Shown piece by piece: positions 1-9,085 of a stretch of 64,000 nt of DNA. Every line of letters begins with the position of its first letter. Positions within the stretch are counted from its first letter, which is position 1. Source of the DNA: Thermoanaerobacterales bacterium (lineage in GTDB: Bacteria; Bacillota; Thermosediminibacteria; Thermosediminibacterales; Tepidanaerobacteraceae); assembly GCA_012840135.1 (NCBI GenBank), contig DUMA01000036.1, positions 1-64,000 of the forward strand. Reading direction: 5' to 3'. Below the pieces are notes generated by a model. It saw nothing but the letters and a program-made list of their open reading frames with translations, ran no database searches and had not been told where the DNA came from. The translations under genes were made by a program, and so were the position numbers.

Positions 1-10
1 ATTTTCATAT

Positions 11-71
11 GACCTCACCTTCCTGTTGAGTTTTTTAACTCATCCTTGTGGAGGATGGTGAGGTCTTTTTT
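11..71 (+). terminator. Rho-independent terminator of a gene left of the window
   Basis: A 9-bp stem (GACCTCACC at 12-20 against GGTGAGGTC at 57-65) encloses a smaller GAGTT/AACTC hairpin and is followed by a run of T at 66-71. The T run is on the plus strand, so it would end a plus-strand transcript entering from the left. Confidence 0.6.
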
Positions 72-115
72 CTACGTACGTCCACCGTTTTCCTGCTTTT
101 TGACCTAATAATATT

Positions 116-667
116 TTACACTATCCTGAAAACATTGCCGTTTTTAATCATGTAGTCATAATAATTTAGGTCATCCACCGATATTATAAGGGGTTTTTTG
201 CCCGGGGGAAGCATCAAGGTTTTTTTAACCAGGACTTTTTTTCCATCCACTATCTTTTCCTCAAAAATAGATTTCGTATCTATCAGTATGTAATTGTTTT
301 TGTAAAGAGCCTCAAGGATTCTCTTGAATTCATTTACAGTGACGAACCAGTCATCATATCCCTTTGAAAGATAGTCCCCGTCAAAGGCAAGTTTTGGGTA
401 TGCAATAAGTGGATGAAAAAATATATTTTCTATAGGGCCATTGTAGGGTAAAAGTTCCGGTTTTGCGGGACTTTTCTTTTCAGGGGAGGAAACCTGTGAA
501 CTTATATCCGGGGCTTTATCTTTATTATCATTACTCTTTGAGTTTTCCTCTGAAGAAGGATTTACTCGAGAAAGGGATTCCGACAAAGCCTGGGTCTTTA
601 ATGTGTAATAAGTAATCGGAATAATGAAAATAACGATAAAAACAACTATAAAGATGGTCTTCTTCAT
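116..667 (-). pseudogene. Truncated polysaccharide-deacetylase-like membrane protein
   Basis: About 183 codons from ATG (complement 665-667), with a GGGCGG ribosome site just upstream. An N-terminal membrane anchor (residues 3-23) is followed by a Ser/Lys/Pro-rich linker and then the start of a globular domain with FHPLIAYP, DDWFVTV and KPLIISVDDLNYY. From memory, these phrases occur in the N-terminal part of deacetylase-like exported proteins of Thermoanaerobacterales, where the catalytic domain would continue. Here the reading frame stops eight residues after DDLNYY, and the next 115 bases encode nothing that resembles the missing part. I therefore call it a 3'-deleted remnant. It could still be expressed as a short anchored protein. 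Confidence 0.5.
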
Positions 668-731
668 GGAGCACCGCCCTTCTTTAAAATTAAGCAAGTA
701 AAGCCTAAAATAATTTTTATTATTCTATTAT

Positions 732-802
732 GTTAGACGAAAAAAGTCGGAAAAAGTTCCGCTTTTTTAATGGAACTTTTTTTGACTTTTCTTCGTCTAA
801 AC
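732..802. repeat. Large imperfect palindrome (hairpin)
   Basis: A 29-base left arm (732-760) pairs with a 31-base right arm (772-802), with only two single-base bulges and two G-T positions. The loop is about 11 bases. It lies between two divergent broken genes. No coding signal is seen in 803-993 beyond the ribosome site of the next gene. It may be a miniature transposable element or a two-way terminator remnant. Confidence 0.6.
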
Positions 803-993
803 AGGTGGAAAGGAAAAGGGTAGTGAGAATTATAAAAATGTAATTCTAAAAAGGTTTGAGGGAGGGATCTTTAAAATGTTGTAATTCATGGGATAAAAAT
901 ATAATAACGCCAGGCTTAAAAAAGAACTTAAGGAATAAATAACTTGAATGTTGCTTTTGGTGAAAATAACGTAAATAATCGGAGGGATTTACA

Positions 994-1719
994 ATGAAAA
1001 GAAAATTATTACCTATAATTGCTATCTTCTTGATTTCAGTTGGGATCTTCACAATAGCTTACGCTGCTTCCCCTATCAAGATTATTTTGAACGGCAGGGA
1101 GCTAAAAGTAGATGTGCCTCCTCAGAATGTAAACGGCAGAGTATTGGTGCCTATAAGAGGATATCGGAAGCCTTCGGAGCCGATGTATCTTGGGATGAGA
1201 AAAACGGTGCGGTCAGGATAGAGTCCAGCTTGGGTGAGTCAACAGAATTTAGAATTAATCAACTGGAACGGGCGTTAGCTCCAAAAGATCCAATGGAAGC
1301 CGTTACCACCTGGGTTAAAGCCGTAAAAGATAGAAGTGGGGCCGTGCAGTATGCGGTTTTGTCCCCCGAGCTAAAAAAGGCTATGTATTCAGAACTTGCC
1401 GGCATGAATTGGGTTACCGGAGTCTCGAGCCCCTGGGTCGATAGCTACAAAATTACAGACTTGGGAAGAGGAGAGGATGGAAGCTACAGATATAAGGTCG
1501 ATATTTTATGGATGACTTCTGCGGGAAGCTCCACTGGGGAAGAGTATGTCACCGTGAAAAAATACGATGAAAACTTCTTTATTTCGAGTATAGGAAGATA
1601 GACATTAGAGAAAAAATCACAAAACTGGATGAAGAAAAGGATAATAAGACTATAAGCATAACGGTCGAAGGCTCCAAGGAATACGATACTTCTTATGATA
1701 AGGCAAAGGTGGCAGTCTA
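994..1719 (+). pseudogene. Frameshifted copper-amine-oxidase-type stalk-domain protein
   Basis: ATG 994 follows a GGAGGG site and starts a signal peptide (KRKLLPIIAIF...AYA). After it comes a typical stalk domain: ILNGRELKVDVPPQNVNGRVLVPIR. The expected next phrase, ISEAFGADVSWDE, is present but in another frame from about 1157, so there is a frameshift near 1155-1160. The second frame runs to 1601 (C-terminal domain with MEAVTTWVKAVKDR and EEYVTVKKYDENFFISSIGR). A second shift near 1590-1600 would join a further coding-looking stretch (DIREKITKLDEEKDNKTISITVEG) ending at a TAG at 1717-1719. Two shifts in one gene argue for a decayed exported protein rather than one sequencing error. Confidence 0.6.
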
Positions 1720-1782
1720 GAAATACTTGACGCGATCCGAGCTCAAGCAGACTTTTGCAGCAGAATGAAAACTGTGATATAA

Positions 1783-2055
1783 AGGGGACTCCCCGAGAAG
1801 GAAAAGAGAGGGCTTTCGGAAGTAATAGAAGAAAGCGAGGAGGTGGATGAGATGATATATAACCTTGAAAGAGCTTTACAGGAAGAATTTCAGAAAAGGG
1901 AAATTATAGGGATGGAAAAAGGGATGGAAAAAGGGATGCTGGAAGCTAAGTTAGAAATAGCAAGAAAACTCATAAATAAAGGCAGAAAAGTGGACGAGAT
2001 AATTGAAATTACCGGTTTGTCTGAAGAAGAAATATTAAAATTACAAGTAAATTAA
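1783..2055 (+). pseudogene. C-terminal remnant of an Rpn-family nuclease/transposase
   Basis: The open frame reads ...GLSEVIEESEEVDEMIYNLERALQEEF, then MEKGMEKGMLEAKLEIARKLINKG and VDEIIEITGLSEEEI. This is the characteristic tail of the Rpn (PD-(D/E)XK recombination-promoting nuclease / 'putative transposase') family, with its repeated EKGMEKG stretch. The N-terminal nuclease domain is missing: the frame is closed by a TAA at 1780-1782, and upstream sequence is remnant of another gene. A GTG at 1843 behind GAGGAGG could start a 70-residue peptide, but a functional enzyme is not possible. Confidence 0.6.
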
Positions 2056-2201
2056 AGCAAAGGAAAACGGGAATACTAGGACAGGCTTGAATTATTCGCC
2101 TTTATCGAAATCATGATTTACAGAAAAAATATAGTGGCCCCTTTTGCAATATATATGGCACTTTTTATAATTGAATATAAATTATTGACTATCTCATTTA
2201 T

Positions 2202-2235
2202 AAACTCCTGGCCTTGCTCAGGAGTTTATTTATTT
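2202..2235 (+). terminator. Hairpin terminator after the Rpn remnant
   Basis: AAACTCCTG (2202-2210) pairs with CAGGAGTTT (2219-2227), 8-base loop, followed by the T-rich ATTTATTT. Confidence 0.5.
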
Positions 2236-2247
2236 AAACCAAATCCC

Positions 2248-2276
2248 TTGTTAAAAACGAAAAGCTGTGCTATAAT
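2248..2276 (+). promoter_or_regulatory. Sigma-A-type promoter of rpmE
   Basis: TTGTTA at 2248-2253, 17-base spacer, TATAAT at 2271-2276. It lies 70 bases before the rpmE start with no gene between. Confidence 0.6.
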
Positions 2277-2345
2277 AACAAAGGTATTTTTATAGCCTGA
2301 AATTTAAGCGATATTCGCTGAAAATAAGTTAAAGAGGTGAAAACG

Positions 2346-2555
2346 ATGAAAGAAGGAATTCATCCCAAATACGGAAAAGCCATTGTAAAATGCGCCTGCG
2401 GCAACACCTTCGAGACGGGGTCCACAAAACCCGAGCTGCATGTGGAAATTTGCTCCAAGTGTCATCCTTTCTTTTCCGGCAAGCAGAAGCTGGTAGATAC
2501 CGGCGGACGTGTAGAAAGATTCAAGAAGAGATTTGGTCTGAAAGACCAGGAGTAG
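2346..2555 (+). CDS. rpmE: 50S ribosomal protein L31
   Basis: A 69-residue protein, [20 protein letters not shown]..., that fits L31 over its full length. Cys16, Cys18, Cys36 and Cys39 form the zinc site, so this is the zinc-containing (C+) form of L31 rather than the zinc-free paralogue. I chose ATG 2346 because AGAGGTGA (2333-2340) is placed correctly for it; an in-frame GTG at 2337 lies inside that site. It has its own promoter and terminator, and DUF1385-prfA-prmC follow, an order common in thermophilic Clostridia. Confidence 0.95.
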   Translation: MKEGIHPKYGKAIVKCACGNTFETGSTKPELHVEICSKCHPFFSGKQKLVDTGGRVERFKKRFGLKDQE

Positions 2556-2560
2556 TCTTA

Positions 2561-2592
2561 AAAGGTTAGAGTTTTGCTCTAGCCTTTATTAG
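2561..2592 (+). terminator. rpmE terminator
   Basis: AAAGGTTAGAG (2561-2571) pairs with CTCTAGCCTTT (2577-2587) with one G-T pair, just after the rpmE stop; a short T-rich tail follows. Confidence 0.6.
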
Positions 2593-2700
2593 TATATAAA
2601 GCTGATTGGGATATTGTAAAAAGTTATATGAAAACAAAGTTCTATACCAGAGGAACTACAAAATAGCATAAAATGTTAGAGATAACGAGAGGGGTCTTTT

Positions 2701-3552
2701 ATGAAGCCGGTAAGACCTAACATAGGCGGCCAGGCAGTTATCGAAGGGGTGATGATGCGGGGCCCGAAGTTTACTGCCATTGCCGTCAGAAAAAATGACG
2801 AAATAATTATAAAGAAAGAGGAAAACCGCTCTCTTTCCGATAAATATAAATTCTTGAAATTGCCCATCCTCAGGGGGATGCTTTCCCTGGTGGAAATGCT
2901 CATCGTAGGCATACAGGCCCTCTCTTATTCAGCAAGCATGGCGGGGGATGAAGAAGAAAAACTTTCAAGCAAAGATATCGCACTGGCCCTCCTTTCTGCA
3001 ATCGGTTTTGCTGTCCTGCTTTTTATCATAATCCCTACCGCAGCGGTTAAACTAATTGGAGAAAACGTCAAAAGCCCATTCTGGCTCAATATGATAGAAG
3101 GCATACTGCGGATCTTGATATTCCTGGCTTATCTTTTGATAATTACGTCGATGAAAGATATAAGGAGGGTCTTTGAATACCACGGTGCCGAACACAAGGT
3201 GGTCCACTGTTATGAGCACGATGAGAAACTGACCCCTGAAAATGCCGCAAAATATACTACCCTCCACCCCAGGTGCGGTACCAGTTTCCTGATGGTAGTG
3301 ATGGTGGTAAGCATTTTGCTTTTTTCCCTGCTGGGCTGGCCGGGAATAATTATGCGGATACTTTCAAGGGTTTTCCTCCTGCCGCTGGTAGCGGGGATAT
3401 CCTATGAATTTATCAGGCTAGCGGGCAGGAGCAGTTCTCCGGTCGTGAACATTTTGAACAAACCGGGCATCTGGCTTCAGAAGCTGACTACGCGGGAACC
3501 GGACGAGTCACAGCTTGAGGTGGCCATAGCAGCCCTCAAGAGTGTCCTTTAA
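2701..3552 (+). CDS. DUF1385 family membrane protein (YqhQ-like)
   Basis: A 283-residue integral membrane protein opening with NIGGQAVIEGVMMRGP, the signature of DUF1385 (B. subtilis YqhQ). Hydrophobic segments lie near residues 95-120, 128-150 and 195-245. A conserved polar region between them holds EYHGAEHKVVHCYE and LHPRCGTSF, whose His, Glu and Cys residues look like a metal or catalytic site. The molecular function of the family is not established. It stands directly before prfA with a 30-base gap and is probably co-transcribed with prfA-prmC. The ATG at 2701 follows GAGAGGGG. Confidence 0.85.
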   Translation: MKPVRPNIGGQAVIEGVMMRGPKFTAIAVRKNDEIIIKKEENRSLSDKYKFLKLPILRGMLSLVEMLIVGIQALSYSASMAGDEEEKLSSKDIALALLSAIGFAVLLFIIIPTAAVKLIGENVKSPFWLNMIEGILRILIFLAYLLIITSMKDIRRVFEYHGAEHKVVHCYEHDEKLTPENAAKYTTLHPRCGTSFLMVVMVVSILLFSLLGWPGIIMRILSRVFLLPLVAGISYEFIRLAGRSSSPVVNILNKPGIWLQKLTTREPDESQLEVAIAALKSVL

Positions 3553-3582
3553 AGCGTACAGTGTTGCAGGAAGGTGATATTG

Positions 3583-4677
3583 ATGATTGAAAGACTGGAC
3601 GAAGTCGAAAAAAGATATGATGAACTTACGGAAAAGATAAGCGATCCCGATATTATCGCAAGACAGGACGAATGGAGAAAGCTTACAAAAGAGCACGCTT
3701 CTCTGGAGGAAATAGTCTCATGCTACCGGGAGTATAAAAAGGTGACCAAGGAAATAGGTGAAAACCGGGAACTTTTAAAAGAAAATTCCGGTGACAGCGA
3801 GATGGAAGAGTTGATAAAAAGCGAGCTGGAAACCCTTCAGGCAAGGCAGGAGAGCCTTGAGGAAAAGCTTAAGATCATGCTGCTTCCCAAAGACCCCAAT
3901 GATGAAAAGGATGTCATCATGGAAATTAGGGCCGGAACCGGAGGCGAAGAAGCTGCCCTCTTCGCAGGGGATTTGTTCAGGATGTATAACAGGTATGCTG
4001 AAAGCAGGGGATGGAAAGTAGAGCTGATGAGCTCGAATCCAACCGAATTGGGAGGATTTAAAGAAGTGATCCTCGAAATTTCGGGTAGGGGAGCCTTCAG
4101 CCGCTTGAAATATGAATCGGGGGTCCACCGGGTGCAGCGCATCCCGGCTACGGAAGCCGGTGGCAGGATTCACACTTCGGCCGCTACAGTGGCCGTCCTG
4201 CCCGAGGCTGAAGAAGTGGATCTGGAAATAAATCCTGCGGACCTTCGCATCGATATATACAGAGCATCGGGCCACGGCGGGCAGGGTGTAAATACCACCG
4301 ATTCCGCCGTGAGGATAACACATCTTCCTACAGGGCTGGTGGTGACGTGTCAGGATGAGCGTTCCCAGATAAAGAATCGAGATAAGGCCATGAAGGTGTT
4401 GCGGTCAAGGCTTCTTGAAAAGATGCAGGAAGAGCAGAACAGAGAGATTGCGGAAAACCGCCGCAGTCAGGTGGGTACCGGCGACAGAAGCGAAAGGATA
4501 AGGACCTACAACTTTCCCCAGGGGCGCGTCACCGATCACCGCATCGGCTTGACCCTTCACCAGCTGGAGAACATATTGAACGGTGATCTGGATCCCATCA
4601 TAGATGCCCTCATAGCGGAAGACCAGGCGAGAAAACTGGCAAAATCCGGAGACGATCAGGAGTCGATGGCTCGATGA
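3583..4677 (+). CDS. prfA: Peptide chain release factor 1
   Basis: A 364-residue class I release factor that reads UAA and UAG. The GGQ motif (residues 232-234, in [16 protein letters not shown]), which triggers peptidyl-tRNA hydrolysis, and the stop-codon-reading PAT tripeptide (in [12 protein letters not shown]) identify it as RF1 rather than RF2. The N-terminal coiled-coil domain covers about residues 1-110. AGGAAGG at 3568-3574 sits 8 bases before ATG 3583; the upstream GTG 3574 overlaps this site and is rejected. The stop overlaps the prmC start, so the methyltransferase that modifies this GGQ glutamine is translationally coupled. Confidence 0.96.
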   Translation: MIERLDEVEKRYDELTEKISDPDIIARQDEWRKLTKEHASLEEIVSCYREYKKVTKEIGENRELLKENSGDSEMEELIKSELETLQARQESLEEKLKIMLLPKDPNDEKDVIMEIRAGTGGEEAALFAGDLFRMYNRYAESRGWKVELMSSNPTELGGFKEVILEISGRGAFSRLKYESGVHRVQRIPATEAGGRIHTSAATVAVLPEAEEVDLEINPADLRIDIYRASGHGGQGVNTTDSAVRITHLPTGLVVTCQDERSQIKNRDKAMKVLRSRLLEKMQEEQNREIAENRRSQVGTGDRSERIRTYNFPQGRVTDHRIGLTLHQLENILNGDLDPIIDALIAEDQARKLAKSGDDQESMAR

Positions 4678-5525
4678 TGATTCGCAAGGCTTTAAATATG
4701 GCTCGCCGGAAGCTTTCTGAAAGCGGCGTGGAAAACCCCGGGCTGGATGCGGAGCTTCTTTTGGCTCATGTGCTTTCGATGGATCGCCTGGGAGTTCTGG
4801 TGAATGATGAAGTAGAGCTATCCGGCGAAGAGGAGGCATGTTTTGAAAAACTCCTGGCTCTGAGATGCAGCCACATGCCAGTGGCCTATTTGACAGGTCA
4901 TAAAGAGTTTTTTGGCCTTGACATATCTGTGGGTCCCGGGGTGCTCATACCCCGGCCCGAAACGGAACTTGCGGTGGAAGAGGCCCTCCGGGCAGTTAAA
5001 AATTTCAAAAATCCCAGAGTTGTAGATTTATGCAGCGGCAGCGGGGCCATAGCCGTATCCGTAGCTGTAAACCATCCTGACGCCATTGTCTTTGCATCGG
5101 ATATATCCGAGATGGCGGAAAAATACACAAAGGAAAACGCACTAAAGCATCATGTGGAAAACAGGGTTTTTTTTATAAGGGGAGATCTTTGGCAGCCCTT
5201 TGAAGAAAGAAAAATGGAGCCCTTTGATTTGATAATTTCCAATCCTCCCTATATTCCGGTGGACGAGATGGACAATCTTCCTGAAGATGTAAAAAAGGAA
5301 CCCGAAATAGCGTTAAACGGTGGCGTTAATGGCCTTGAATACTACGAAAAAATCATCTCGAAGGCGCATCAGTTTTTAAAAACCGGAGGGAACGTGGTCC
5401 TGGAGATCGGATGGAATCAAGCCGGGTTTGTGCAAGACCTTTTGAAGGCAAAAGGCTTTAAAGAAATAAAAGTACTGAAGGATTATGGAGGTTTTGACCG
5501 GGTCGTTTGCGCCGCAAGAGTCTGA
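4674..5525 (+). CDS. prmC: Release factor glutamine methyltransferase
   Basis: A 283-residue SAM-dependent N5-glutamine methyltransferase that modifies the GGQ glutamine of release factors. An N-terminal helical domain (about 1-75) precedes a Rossmann methyltransferase domain with [14 protein letters not shown] (SAM binding) and the diagnostic NPPY motif at residues 190-193, which holds the substrate glutamine. The start ATG lies inside the prfA stop (ATGATGA), the usual tight coupling of the pair. Confidence 0.95.
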   Translation: MMIRKALNMARRKLSESGVENPGLDAELLLAHVLSMDRLGVLVNDEVELSGEEEACFEKLLALRCSHMPVAYLTGHKEFFGLDISVGPGVLIPRPETELAVEEALRAVKNFKNPRVVDLCSGSGAIAVSVAVNHPDAIVFASDISEMAEKYTKENALKHHVENRVFFIRGDLWQPFEERKMEPFDLIISNPPYIPVDEMDNLPEDVKKEPEIALNGGVNGLEYYEKIISKAHQFLKTGGNVVLEIGWNQAGFVQDLLKAKGFKEIKVLKDYGGFDRVVCAARV

Positions 5526-5574
5526 TAAAACTTCGGAAAGCCGGATTTAAATAAACTTTTAGGTGGTGAAACAA

Positions 5575-6147
5575 TTGCATCATAAACTTTCGCCCAAAGA
5601 GCTATTGCTTATGTTTTGGGCTTTTTTCAAAATAGGCGCCTTTACCCTGGGCGGCGGCTTTGCCATGATTCCATTGATGAAGGTTGAGATGGTGGACAGG
5701 CAGAAGTGGATCAAAGAAGAAGAGTTTCTTGACATAATTGCCGTAACTCAATCGGCACCGGGGGCTGTGGCTATAAATTCCTCCATATACATAGGTTATA
5801 AGTTGGCCGGATTTTCAGGTTCTGTGATCGCCACACTTGGGACCGTGCTGCCGTCCTTTCTCATTATTTTATTTGTCGCCCTCTTTTATGCCGACATGAA
5901 ATCCAATGTATATGTGAAAAAGGCTTTTTCCGGCATTTATCCGGCCATAGTGGTGCTGATTCTTGCTGCAGCCATAAATCTCTGGAAGGCTGCCTTCAAG
6001 GATAAAACAGGTCTTGCCCTGGCATTGCTGTCACTTGCAGCATTGATTGTATTTGATGTGCACCCCATACTGGTGATTTTATTGGCGGGCATTACAGGAA
6101 TATTTTTAAAGAAGAATACGGTGGGGCACGGAGGTGGCCAGAAGTGA
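5575..6147 (+). CDS. Chromate transporter, first half-size subunit
   Basis: About 190 residues of the CHR family. It has the FKIGAFTLGGGFAMIPLM opening and QSAPGAVAINSSIYIGYKLAG, the repeat unit found twice in full-length ChrA. In Firmicutes ChrA is often split into two half-size proteins that work as a pair, and the second half follows with a 4-base overlap. Five or six membrane segments are visible. The strong site AGGTGG (5561-5566) fits best with TTG 5575; GTG codons at 5563 and 5566 lie inside it. The transported anion is inferred from family only; sulfate-like oxyanions are possible. Confidence 0.85.
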   Translation: MHHKLSPKELLLMFWAFFKIGAFTLGGGFAMIPLMKVEMVDRQKWIKEEEFLDIIAVTQSAPGAVAINSSIYIGYKLAGFSGSVIATLGTVLPSFLIILFVALFYADMKSNVYVKKAFSGIYPAIVVLILAAAINLWKAAFKDKTGLALALLSLAALIVFDVHPILVILLAGITGIFLKKNTVGHGGGQK

Positions 6148-6662
6148 TTTATCTTATGCTTTTCTGGGCGTTTTTTAAAGTGGGAGCCTTCAGTTTTGGC
6201 GGCGGGTATGCCATGATCCCCCTCATTGAAAAGGAAATCATAGACATACACCACTGGCTGCCCATGCAGGAGTTTCTGGATATTCTTGCCATTTCTCAGA
6301 TGACCCCGGGCCCCATAGCCATAAACTCGGCAACCTTCGTGGGCTATAAGGTGGCAGGTTTCTGGGGATCGGTAATGGCTACTCTGGGTGTCACGGCACC
6401 GTCTTTTCTGGTTATCCTGATACTGGCACTGCTCATTTTAAAGTACCGGCACCTTCCGTTGTTGGATGCCTTTTTCAAAGGAGTTAGGCCTGCGGTCATA
6501 GCCCTCATTGTCCAGGCGGCCTATTCGGTAGGCAGGAGTTCTTTTTCCGGCGTAAAGGATGTCATTTTAGCCCTGGCAGTCTTCGTGGGGCTGTACAAGC
6601 TTAAAATGAACCCGCTCATAATCATAGCCCTTTCAGCCGCTGCGGGTATAATCATGTATTAA
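6144..6662 (+). CDS. Chromate transporter, second half-size subunit
   Basis: 172 residues with the same fold as the preceding gene: FKVGAFSFGGGYAMIPLIEKEI, then SQMTPGPIAINSATFVGYKVAG. It starts at GTG 6144 inside the end of the first half, behind GGAGGTGG. The pair together equals one two-domain ChrA. The two halves are clearly diverged paralogues, so they probably form a heterodimer. Substrate assignment is by family only. Confidence 0.85.
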   Translation: MIYLMLFWAFFKVGAFSFGGGYAMIPLIEKEIIDIHHWLPMQEFLDILAISQMTPGPIAINSATFVGYKVAGFWGSVMATLGVTAPSFLVILILALLILKYRHLPLLDAFFKGVRPAVIALIVQAAYSVGRSSFSGVKDVILALAVFVGLYKLKMNPLIIIALSAAAGIIMY

Positions 6663-6718
6663 TCGTTACAATCATAAATACCGTTGCGGCGCATATGATT
6701 TACCTGTAGAGGTGAATC

Positions 6719-7450
6719 ATGATGGGCATATGGATCGCAACTTTCATCGGGTTTATGGCAGGCGTCGGGGGAACCGGCGCCGGTGGCTTATATATATTCT
6801 TCATAAAGGATGCGATGAGACGCAGGATGAGCGACATCCTGGGCTTTTCTGGTGGCATTATGCTGGTGGCGGTTTTTCTTGAACTGGTGCCGGAAGCCCT
6901 CGCGATTTCGGGTTTGATTTACACCATGATAGGCATAATAATAGGGATAATGTTTTTAGTAATTTCCGAATGGGTGATAGAACTTCTGGGCCCCCGCCAC
7001 GGCAGTGCCGAGACACACTTTGCCAGGGCCGGCATCGTGCTGTTTCTGGCCATAACATGCCACAATTTCCCGGAAGGTCTGGCCATAGGCGGCAGTTATG
7101 CCGCTTCCAGCGGCTTGGGCTTTTTGATGGCTGTGGCCCTGGCTGTTCACAACATTCCTGAAGGTCTGGCGGTGGCTGCCGCCTTCAGACTGTCGGGCAG
7201 GACACCTTTGAGAGCATCTGTATATGCTGCTCTGGCAGGATTGCCCATGGGGCTCGGAGCAATGGCAGGGCAGGTTCTGGGAGAAATATCCCCCGTTTTG
7301 ATCACCATATCCCTGGGGTTTGCTGCAGGTGCTATGGTATATACCACATGCGAAGAAATCCTGCCCGATGTTTTTCTGGTGGAGCAGGCATCTTCCCGGG
7401 GCTTTATAGTAGGACTAATTTTGGGAACGGTTTTTTTTAATTTGATTTAA
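6719..7450 (+). CDS. ZIP family divalent metal transporter
   Basis: A 243-residue membrane protein with eight predicted segments. The two ZIP signature helices contain CHNFPEGLAIG and VHNIPEGLAVA, whose His and Glu residues build the binuclear metal site in this family (zinc, iron or manganese uptake). The N-terminus starts directly in a membrane helix, as in bacterial ZupT/GufA-like members. Two ATGs are adjacent (6719, 6722) behind AGAGGTG. It stands alone between the chromate transporter and the Sua5 gene with short gaps, so it may share their transcript. Confidence 0.85.
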   Translation: MMGIWIATFIGFMAGVGGTGAGGLYIFFIKDAMRRRMSDILGFSGGIMLVAVFLELVPEALAISGLIYTMIGIIIGIMFLVISEWVIELLGPRHGSAETHFARAGIVLFLAITCHNFPEGLAIGGSYAASSGLGFLMAVALAVHNIPEGLAVAAAFRLSGRTPLRASVYAALAGLPMGLGAMAGQVLGEISPVLITISLGFAAGAMVYTTCEEILPDVFLVEQASSRGFIVGLILGTVFFNLI

Positions 7451-7465
7451 AGAAGGTTACATGAT

Positions 7466-8509
7466 ATGTTGAAAACCAGGATGGTAGCAATAGATAAAGA
7501 TAATCCTAAGCCGCAATTGATAGACGTTGCGGCAAAAATCATAAGGGCAGGAGGCCTGGTGGCCTTCCCCACCGAAACGGTATACGGGCTGGGAGGCAAT
7601 GCCATGGATGAAGAAGCTGCGGCAAAAATCTACGCCGCCAAGGGAAGACCTCAGGACAATCCTCTTATCGTCCACATACATCATATTAAAGAACTGGAAG
7701 ATATTGCAGAGGAAGTGCCCCCCGGGGCAGACCGGTTGATGAAAATCTTCTGGCCCGGCCCCCTGACCATTTTGTTCAGAAAAAAACCCGAGGTGCCTTC
7801 CGGCACCACGGCAGGCCTTGACACTGTAGCCGTAAGAATGCCGGACCACAGGATAGCTCTCGAGCTCATAAAATCTGCAGGAGTTCCCATAGCGGCTCCC
7901 AGCGCCAACATTTCCGGCAGGCCCAGTCCCACATGTGCCCGGGATGTGCTTGAGGATTTGGACGGCAGAATCGACATGATCCTTGATGGTGGGACATGCC
8001 CGGTAGGGGTGGAGTCCACTGTGCTGGATCTTTCAGGGCCGGTGCCTTTGATCTTAAGGCCGGGAGGCTTGCCGAAGGAAGAACTGGAGAAAGTGCTGGG
8101 ACATGTAGAACTCGACCCCGGTCTTTTGCCTGGTCAAAAGCCGCGCTCGCCGGGTCAGAAATACAGGCATTATGCTCCGAGAGCCCGTATGACTCTGGTG
8201 GAAGGGCCCGTGGAACGTCAGGTGGCAGAAATCATAGATCTTGCTGCAAAGCTGGAATCGTCGGGCAGGAAGGTGGGCATAATGGCCACTGCTCAGACCC
8301 GGCAGCGGTACCCGGTGGGCACTGTCATCTCGGTGGGGGACAGGAAAGCACCCCTTACGATTTCTTCCAATCTCTTCTCCATTTTAAGGAAATTCGACCG
8401 TCTGGGAGTGGATGAAATTCTGGCGGAGGGCATTTCGAAGGAAGGCCTGGGGCTAGCGGTGATGAACAGACTGTACAAAGCCGCAGGATATAATATAATA
8501 AAAGTATAA
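7466..8509 (+). CDS. L-threonylcarbamoyladenylate synthase (Sua5 type)
   Basis: 347 residues. This enzyme makes threonylcarbamoyl-AMP for the t6A37 modification of ANN-decoding tRNAs. The N-terminal YrdC domain (about 15-205) shows FPTETVYGLGGNA, KGRPQDNPLIVHI and APSANISGRPSPT, with the PGPLT nucleotide-site motif. A linker with RSPGQKYRHYAPRA leads to the C-terminal Sua5 domain (about 235-345), so this is the long Sua5/YwlC form rather than short TsaC. In B. subtilis ywlC is likewise near ywlE, the next gene here. Confidence 0.93.
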   Translation: MLKTRMVAIDKDNPKPQLIDVAAKIIRAGGLVAFPTETVYGLGGNAMDEEAAAKIYAAKGRPQDNPLIVHIHHIKELEDIAEEVPPGADRLMKIFWPGPLTILFRKKPEVPSGTTAGLDTVAVRMPDHRIALELIKSAGVPIAAPSANISGRPSPTCARDVLEDLDGRIDMILDGGTCPVGVESTVLDLSGPVPLILRPGGLPKEELEKVLGHVELDPGLLPGQKPRSPGQKYRHYAPRARMTLVEGPVERQVAEIIDLAAKLESSGRKVGIMATAQTRQRYPVGTVISVGDRKAPLTISSNLFSILRKFDRLGVDEILAEGISKEGLGLAVMNRLYKAAGYNIIKV

Positions 8510-8530
8510 CTGAGGGTGAGGTGGTCCTGG

Positions 8531-8998
8531 TTGAAAAGAGTTGTCTTCGTATGTACGGGCAATACATGCAGGAGCAGCATGGCGGAGGCGCTGTTTAAAA
8601 AGATACTGCAGGAACAGGGCAGGGAGAGGGATATAATGGTGGAGTCCTGCGGCATAGCGGCGGTGGAGGGGATGCCCGCTTCATCCAATGCCGTAAAAGT
8701 CATGAAAGAAGAAGGAATAGACATTTCATCCCATAGGGCAAGGCAGCTTTCGGAAGAGATACTAAAGGCGGATCTGATTTTAACCATGACCAAAAACCAC
8801 AAAGATTATATTTTGAACAGATTTCCGAATACCAAGGGGAGAGTGTTTGTGCTGGAGGAATTTGCTTCCGACAGGATGGGAGATGAAGATGTGGACATCT
8901 CCGACCCCTATGGTGGCGATGAAGAGACCTATCGCAGGGTGGCCATGGAAATAAAGGAAAAGTTAAAGAATGTTTTGGCGAGGCTTGAAAAAAACTAG
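8531..8998 (+). CDS. Low-molecular-weight protein arginine phosphatase (YwlE-like)
   Basis: About 155 residues. The phosphatase loop CTGNTCRS lies at residues 8-15 and the general-acid aspartate in SDPYGG near the C-terminus. Thr12 in the loop, in place of the Ile/Leu of tyrosine phosphatases, is the residue known to give YwlE its preference for phospho-arginine. YwlE reverses McsB-type arginine phosphorylation in the stress response. TTG 8531 is chosen because GAGGTGG (8519-8525) precedes it; GTG 8516 lies upstream of that site. It follows sua5 by 21 bases, as in Bacillus. Confidence 0.88.
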   Translation: MKRVVFVCTGNTCRSSMAEALFKKILQEQGRERDIMVESCGIAAVEGMPASSNAVKVMKEEGIDISSHRARQLSEEILKADLILTMTKNHKDYILNRFPNTKGRVFVLEEFASDRMGDEDVDISDPYGGDEETYRRVAMEIKEKLKNVLARLEKN

Positions 8999-9028
8999 AC
9001 AAGTACAATCTTTTTTTTATATAATGAA

Positions 9029-9058
9029 TTGACAGGCAGGAAAAACACTTTATATATT
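9029..9058 (+). promoter_or_regulatory. Sigma-A-type promoter of rpiB-glyA-upp run
   Basis: TTGACA at 9029-9034, 18-base spacer, TATATT at 9053-9058, 28 bases upstream of the rpiB start. Confidence 0.55.
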
Positions 9059-9085
9059 GAGTAAAAAGGTGACGGGGTGAAAAAG

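Noticed and set aside
2113-2295. 60-codon plus-strand open frame before rpmE
   Set aside because: It covers a terminator hairpin and the rpmE promoter, has no ribosome site and resembles nothing.
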